From DATJCV01 sp963707665 (GTDB taxonomy: Bacteria > Pseudomonadota > Gammaproteobacteria > Burkholderiales > Burkholderiaceae_D), in assembly GCA_963707665.1 (NCBI GenBank), contig CAVPQU010000004.1, positions 1-63,598 of the forward strand: a DNA stretch of 63,598 bases, in the 5' to 3' direction. The position numbers and the translations under genes were made by a program. Shown here one piece after another: positions 59,268 to 63,598 of this stretch (position 1 is its first letter; every line of letters starts with the position of its first letter). Under the pieces are notes generated by a model. That model was not told the DNA's origin. It ran no database searches and saw only the letters and a program-made list of their open reading frames with translations.

Positions 59268-61059
59268 TCAGCGGCCGTACACGCGCAGTGCCCAGTTGGT
59301 TAGGATCGCCTCGTCGCCGCCAAACGAGCCACGCCCGTTCGCATCCACCACCCGCAGCGTCCACTTGCCGTTAGCCTGTTCTTCGTTGAAAGCATTCGAC
59401 ATCAGCAACAGGTTATTCGCAGTCCGGGATTTCTGGAACGCGTTGTGCGCATTCATCAACACGCTGCGCGTACCTTGTGGCGAGATCAGTTCGATGCCCA
59501 GATCGCCCAGGATCGCGTTGCCATCGATCGACACCGTTACTTGCACCGCTTCTATCGTGTGTGAGCCTGGATAATGAATTTCGCTGCCGGGCGCGTTTGG
59601 ATCCTCCTGCGGTATCACCAGATCCAAACCATCCGGGTCCTTGGTCGCCGGCAGCCAGCCGCTGTCGCTGACCGGGCCGCTCAGGTAATTGGTGTAGGTC
59701 TTTGCCATCGCCACCGCCGTTGCCGCATCCACCAGTCCATAGCCGTACCAGTTATGGAATTTCAGCCCGGCCGCGTTGGAGGTCCAGGCATCCGCGGCGA
59801 CATAGTCGCCATGCCTCAGCCTCAACATTTTCGCCGGCCGGTCGCCGTCAATCTGGCGCGCGGTTTTCGCTAGGATCAGGCGCAGGTCTCGCCAAGTCAG
59901 GTTCGGATTGGCACCCAGCATCAAGGCGACCACGCCGGTCACGGTCGGGGCCGCGGCCGAGGTGCCATTCATGGCCGCGGTGTAATGGCAATTCGGATTG
60001 AGTCGTCTGGCGATCGCGCTGGCCGGATCTTCAAAGTCGTTCAGGTACGGCGTATTGCCGTTACGAGCGTAGCCGCGTGCGCAGCCGGCAAGATCGGTGG
60101 TCAACACCCCCGGGCCGGCCGAATCCGGCGTCCGTGGAGTCGCCATGCCATATTCTCCTCCCAGGCCGGTCAGCAACAGGTTGGAGCCTGCGGTTGAGTA
60201 GCTGGACTTGACGCCACGCGCATTGACCGCCCCGACAGTGACCACTTGCGGCATCACGTTTTCGATATCGAAGGCCGCATTTTGGCAGCTTAAGCCGTGC
60301 CGTTGCGCAGCATCGCATTGGTCCGACAAGTTGCCGTCTTCCATTTCGAAATTGATGAATTCATTGCCGGAGCTCTTGACCATGACGATGCCCCGGCCGC
60401 CGCGCATGTCGGCAAATTTTCGGATGGCGAGCGCCGCAGGGTGCTTGTCGATGTCGATTTCGTCCGGCGCGGCCGGCTCGCTGCCGTAGGAGGCGTTGAT
60501 GACCCAGGCGCCTTGGCTATATGGCGCGCCGCCATAGGCGGCCAGCAGATTGGGTGCGGATTTGCAGTCGTCGCACATAAAGTTGATGCTGCCGAGCGAG
60601 GCCGAGGGCGCCACTCCGCGGCCGCCGACGCCATTCTTGGCCACGGCGGCAATGATGCCGGCTACCGCGATGCCGTGCGCATCACCGAGGCCGAGCGGCA
60701 TCGGGTCGCTTGGGTCAGGCGCTTTCGGATCGAAGTTGCGCAACATGCTGTGATCGACGTTCGCAGCCAGGTCTTCGTGCCGGATATCGATACCGTCATC
60801 CAGCACCAGTACCTTGACGCCGCTGCCGGTGAGGCCGGCATTGAATACGCTTTCCACATTCAGGTCGATGCCGGCGACGCCCCCTTCCGAGGCGAAGCTG
60901 CGATTGCCCGGTGTTTTTCAAATGCCACTGATATTCGTAAAGCGGATCGGTGGCAGCCGCCGGCAGCACCGGCGGGCTGGAGCTGCCGCCACAGGCGCTG
61001 AGGAAAAATACGCTTGGCAGCAGCCAGCGCAACGCAAGGTCGTCATGAAAATTGGCCAT
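59268..61059 (-). CDS. Subtilisin/kexin-like lipoprotein protease, copy 2, one frame change
   Basis: About 596 residues joined. The lipoprotein signal ends FFLSACGGSSS. The mature chain goes almost directly into the S8 catalytic domain (DPLYEYQWHLKNTGQ), with no propeptide. Triad: Asp in VLVLDDGIDIRHEDL (about 86), His in DAHGIAVAGIIAAV (about 126), Ser in NGTSAAAPTVTGVVALML (about 366), with the oxyanion Asn in SSGNEF. A C-terminal P domain follows (about 470-596: IEAVQVTVSIDGNAILGDL, ISPQGTRSVLMN, WALRVYGR). The frame breaks near 60915. It is probably a surface or periplasmic lipoprotein. Confidence 0.9.
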
Positions 61060-61138
61060 GGTTCTCCTTGCTGTCGGACAGCGAAAATCGGTTTGCGACA
61101 GAGGCCGCATGTGGCGCTGGGGTGGTTCCGGCAGGATC

Positions 61139-61618
61139 TTAGCGCGGCTTGAGCGGGAAATACGTAACCGGCAAATCGAATTTCGCGGCAGGGAAGGCGG
61201 CGGCCACTTGGCTGCGCACGGTTTCCAGTTGCTCAAAACGGGCGGTGCTGACGATTCGCAGTTGCAGGCGCGGATAGCTGCGGGTTTGCGCCCCTGTCAA
61301 GCCGAGCGTTGCCACCTTGGCGGCGATCGCCTCCAGTTCGGGACTGACGATCACCAGTTCATTGTTGCTGATGCCGACCAGATTATCGCTTTCGCGTACC
61401 ACCGTCGTCGTCGTGGCAGCGCTGCCGCCCTTCGCCAGCGATCGCAGCGGTGACTCCGGCGGCAACGCGCGCACGCGCTGAGAGCCGATATGGGTAAGCG
61501 GCACGTCTTTGATCTGATCCAGTACGGCAGTGGGGGCGGGGCGTCCCTGGGGTGAGGTTTGGGCAAGCGCGCAGCCGCATGCAATGGTGCTGGCAAGTAT
61601 CAGTACAACGCGTTTCAT
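61139..61618 (-). CDS. Small secreted protein, copy 1 (protease partner)
   Basis: A 159-residue intact protein. The signal ends GCALA-QTSPQGRPAP. IKDVPLTHIGSQRVRALPP, VVRESDNLVGISNNELVIV and ARFEQLETVRSQVAAAFPAA are shared with the copy at 58740. The last 85 residues look like a strand-helix-strand-helix-strand domain of the size of peptidase-inhibitor I9 propeptides. It lies 24 bases after the upstream protease stop and 79 bases before the next protease, in one transcript. Confidence 0.82.
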   Translation of the reverse strand: MKRVVLILASTIACGCALAQTSPQGRPAPTAVLDQIKDVPLTHIGSQRVRALPPESPLRSLAKGGSAATTTTVVRESDNLVGISNNELVIVSPELEAIAAKVATLGLTGAQTRSYPRLQLRIVSTARFEQLETVRSQVAAAFPAAKFDLPVTYFPLKPR

Positions 61619-61642
61619 CGTATGGTTTTCCAAAAGAGCGGT

Positions 61643-63457
61643 TCAACGGCCATAAATGCGGAGCGACCAATTGGCGAGTATCGCCTGGTGGCTGGCGTCG
61701 GTGGCCTGGCGGCCATTGACGTCCACCACGCGCAAGGTCCATTGGTCGTTGCCGCCGGCAGAAACGCTTTGTTCTTCGTTGAAGGCGTTCGACATCAGTA
61801 GCATGGCGTTGGCGGTCGCCGAATCCTGCAAGGCGTTGTGTGCGTTTTGCAGGATGCTGCGGGTGCCGTGCGGCGACGTCAGTTCGATCCCGAGATCGCC
61901 CAGGCGGCCGTCGCCGCCGATCCACACGCGCACCTGCACCGCTTCGATCGTGCGCTTATACGGTAAAGAAAGCGCGCTGCTCTCGCCGTCGGCGTCGCCC
62001 AAGGGCACGGCCAGGTTCAGCCCGCCCGCGTCTAGCGTGGCGTAGGCCCAGTCGCTGGGTTCGAGCACGCCGCTGAAATGGTTGGTGGTCGCTCTTGCCA
62101 TGGCGACCGCGCCGGCGGCATCCACCAGGCCGAAACCATACCAGTTATGAAACGCCAGCCCGGCGGCGTTGGTGGTCCAGCCTTGCTCGGCGGTGTAGTC
62201 GCCCTGCGCCAGCTTCAGTATCTTGGGAGTACTCAGGCGATCGATCTGGCGCGCCGTTTTGGCGAGGATCAGGCGCAGGTCGCGCCAAGTCAGCTTGGGA
62301 TGGCCTCCAGCATTAAGGCGACGACGCCGGTGACGGTGGGGGCCGCCGACGAAGTGCCGTTCATCACCGAGTTGTAGCGGCAGCCGGCATTGAGCCGTTT
62401 CGCTTCCACGCTGCCCGGATCGACAAACACATTCCGATAGGGGTCGTCCGCCGCTCTCCAACGGGCATAGCCGCGCGAGCAGCCCGACAAGTCGGTGGTG
62501 ATGATCGCCGGGCCGGCGGCGCGGTGGTTGACCAGCGCCGCGTCGCCGTATTCGCCGCCCAGGCCTGCCACTAGCAGGCTGGCGCCGGTGTTCGAGTAGC
62601 TGGACTTGACGCCGCGCGCATTCACCGCGCCGACCGTCACGACTTGCGGCATCGTATGGGCAGGATCGAAGGCCGGGTTCAGACAGCTCAGATTATGCGT
62701 TCGCGCCGGCGCGCAGACGCTGGCTGGGTCCTTCGGGTCATCACCCCGGAAGTTCTCGAAGTCGTTGCCGGCGCTCTTGATGAGGAGCGCGCCTTTGCCG
62801 CCGCGCATGCCGGCCATGCCACGCAGCCCCAGCAGCGTGGCACTGGTGTCAACATCCGCCTCGATCGGCGCCAGCACGGTACTGCCGTAGGAGGCGTTGA
62901 TGACGGCGGCATTGCCGCTATAGCTATCGTTGCCATAGGTGGCGACCATATTGGCCTCGGTAGTGCATAGCGGGCCGCACAAGAAATTGATGCTGCCCAG
63001 CGAGGCTTGCGGCGCCACGCCGCGGCCGCCAAGGTCGTTATGGGCGACGGCGGCAATGATGCCGGCCACCGACGTGCCGTGCGCATCATCGATACCGAGC
63101 GGCGTTGGATCCGTTTTGTCGGGAGCGGCGGGATCGAAGTTGTGCAGCATGTCCGGATCGATATTTGCCGCCAAGTCTTCATGCCGGATGTCGACACCCT
63201 CGTCCACCACCAGCACCTTGATCCCGCAGCCCGCGGTGGCCGGCGTTGAACAGCGACTCCACATTCAAGTCGATGCCGGCGATACCGCCTTCCGCCGCAA
63301 AGGCGGACTGGCCAATGTTTTTCAGATGCCACTGGGATTCGTAGAGCGGGTCACTCTTGACGGCAGGTGGTGGATTGTCGCTGCCGCCACAGGCCGCCAA
63401 TGCCAGAGCAAAGGCGGACAGGCATGCGGCGCGCGCGCATGATGTCATGTTATGCAT
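61643..63457 (-). CDS. Subtilisin/kexin-like lipoprotein protease, copy 1, two frame changes
   Basis: About 604 residues joined, a paralogue of the protease at 59268 with the same order of parts. The signal ends ALALAACGGSDNPP, then DPLYESQWHLKNIGQSAFAA. Triad: Asp in VLVVDEGVDIRHEDL, His in DAHGTSVAGIIAAVAH, Ser in NGTSSAAPTVTGVVALML; oxyanion Asn in IKSAGNDFE. The P domain ends AILANWSLRIYGR. Frame changes lie near 62303 and 63238. ATG 63457 (MHNMTSC) or the ATG nine bases downstream may be the start. It is the first gene of the four-gene operon. Confidence 0.9.
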
Positions 63458-63598
63458 GGAGAACCCTGAGGAAACGGAAAGCTTGCAGTACGTCTGGGTT
63501 GCAGAATGGCAAAAATAGCAGATCGTACAACAAACCCGCTCTCACTCCAAGGTGCTATTGCCGTGCAAGCGGCAAGCGTGCCATGGCCGTTGCCGGGC

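Overview
The window looks like the chromosome of a Gram-negative betaproteobacterium of the order Burkholderiales, most likely Oxalobacteraceae or a close relative. This rests on the high GC content, a GBP-type trimeric porin, a short H-NS protein of the Bordetella/Burkholderia kind, a Kdo hydroxylase gene between waaC and waaA, and a pcm-rhodanese-tolC gene order. It is an inference from gene content; no database was searched.

Layout. 1-5 kb is the end of a surface-polysaccharide cluster: a decayed low-GC glycosyltransferase, a sugar epimerase, a small phosphoglycosyl transferase and a WbpM/CapD-type dehydratase. An H-NS gene follows. 5.6-10.3 kb holds algC-type phosphomannomutase and the lipopolysaccharide inner-core genes waaC, kdoO and waaA. 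10.8-24.8 kb is minus strand and carries an adaptor/RND/outer-membrane-channel efflux operon, then a tetR-adaptor-RND-pcm-rhodanese-tolC operon. 25-28.6 kb is a divergent MacAB-like system whose adaptor carries a Spy-like insert. A DUF1439 lipoprotein, uppP, recQ, trmB and tRNA-Gly(CCC) follow. 33.4-40.8 kb is looser: a tandem-repeat beta-propeller lipoprotein, an alpha/beta hydrolase, a PAS-GGDEF-EAL protein and a degenerate copy of the tRNA-Gly 5' half.

40.8-55.8 kb looks like one catabolic locus read outward from a GntR regulator. Leftward are an uncharacterised 435-residue protein, an SDR, an acyl-CoA dehydrogenase, an APH-type kinase and an acyl-CoA ligase, the enzyme set known from levulinate (4-oxo/4-hydroxy acid) catabolism. 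Rightward are a Liv-type ABC importer, two tandem ferritin-like diiron proteins (the second missing metal ligands), an arylformamidase-like hydrolase and a RidA protein. A YeiH-type transporter and a porin follow.

58.7-63.5 kb is a tandem duplication of a two-gene cassette: a subtilisin/kexin-like lipoprotein protease with no propeptide of its own, followed by a small secreted protein that may act as a separately encoded propeptide or inhibitor.

About 45 single-base frame changes interrupt otherwise conserved genes, many of them essential (waaA, waaC). They are patchy: 5.6-10.3 and 25-33 kb are dense, 10.8-19.9 and 45-58.7 kb are clean. Consensus errors are the simplest explanation for most. 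I list those genes as CDS spanning the full reconstructed length and note where the frame changes.
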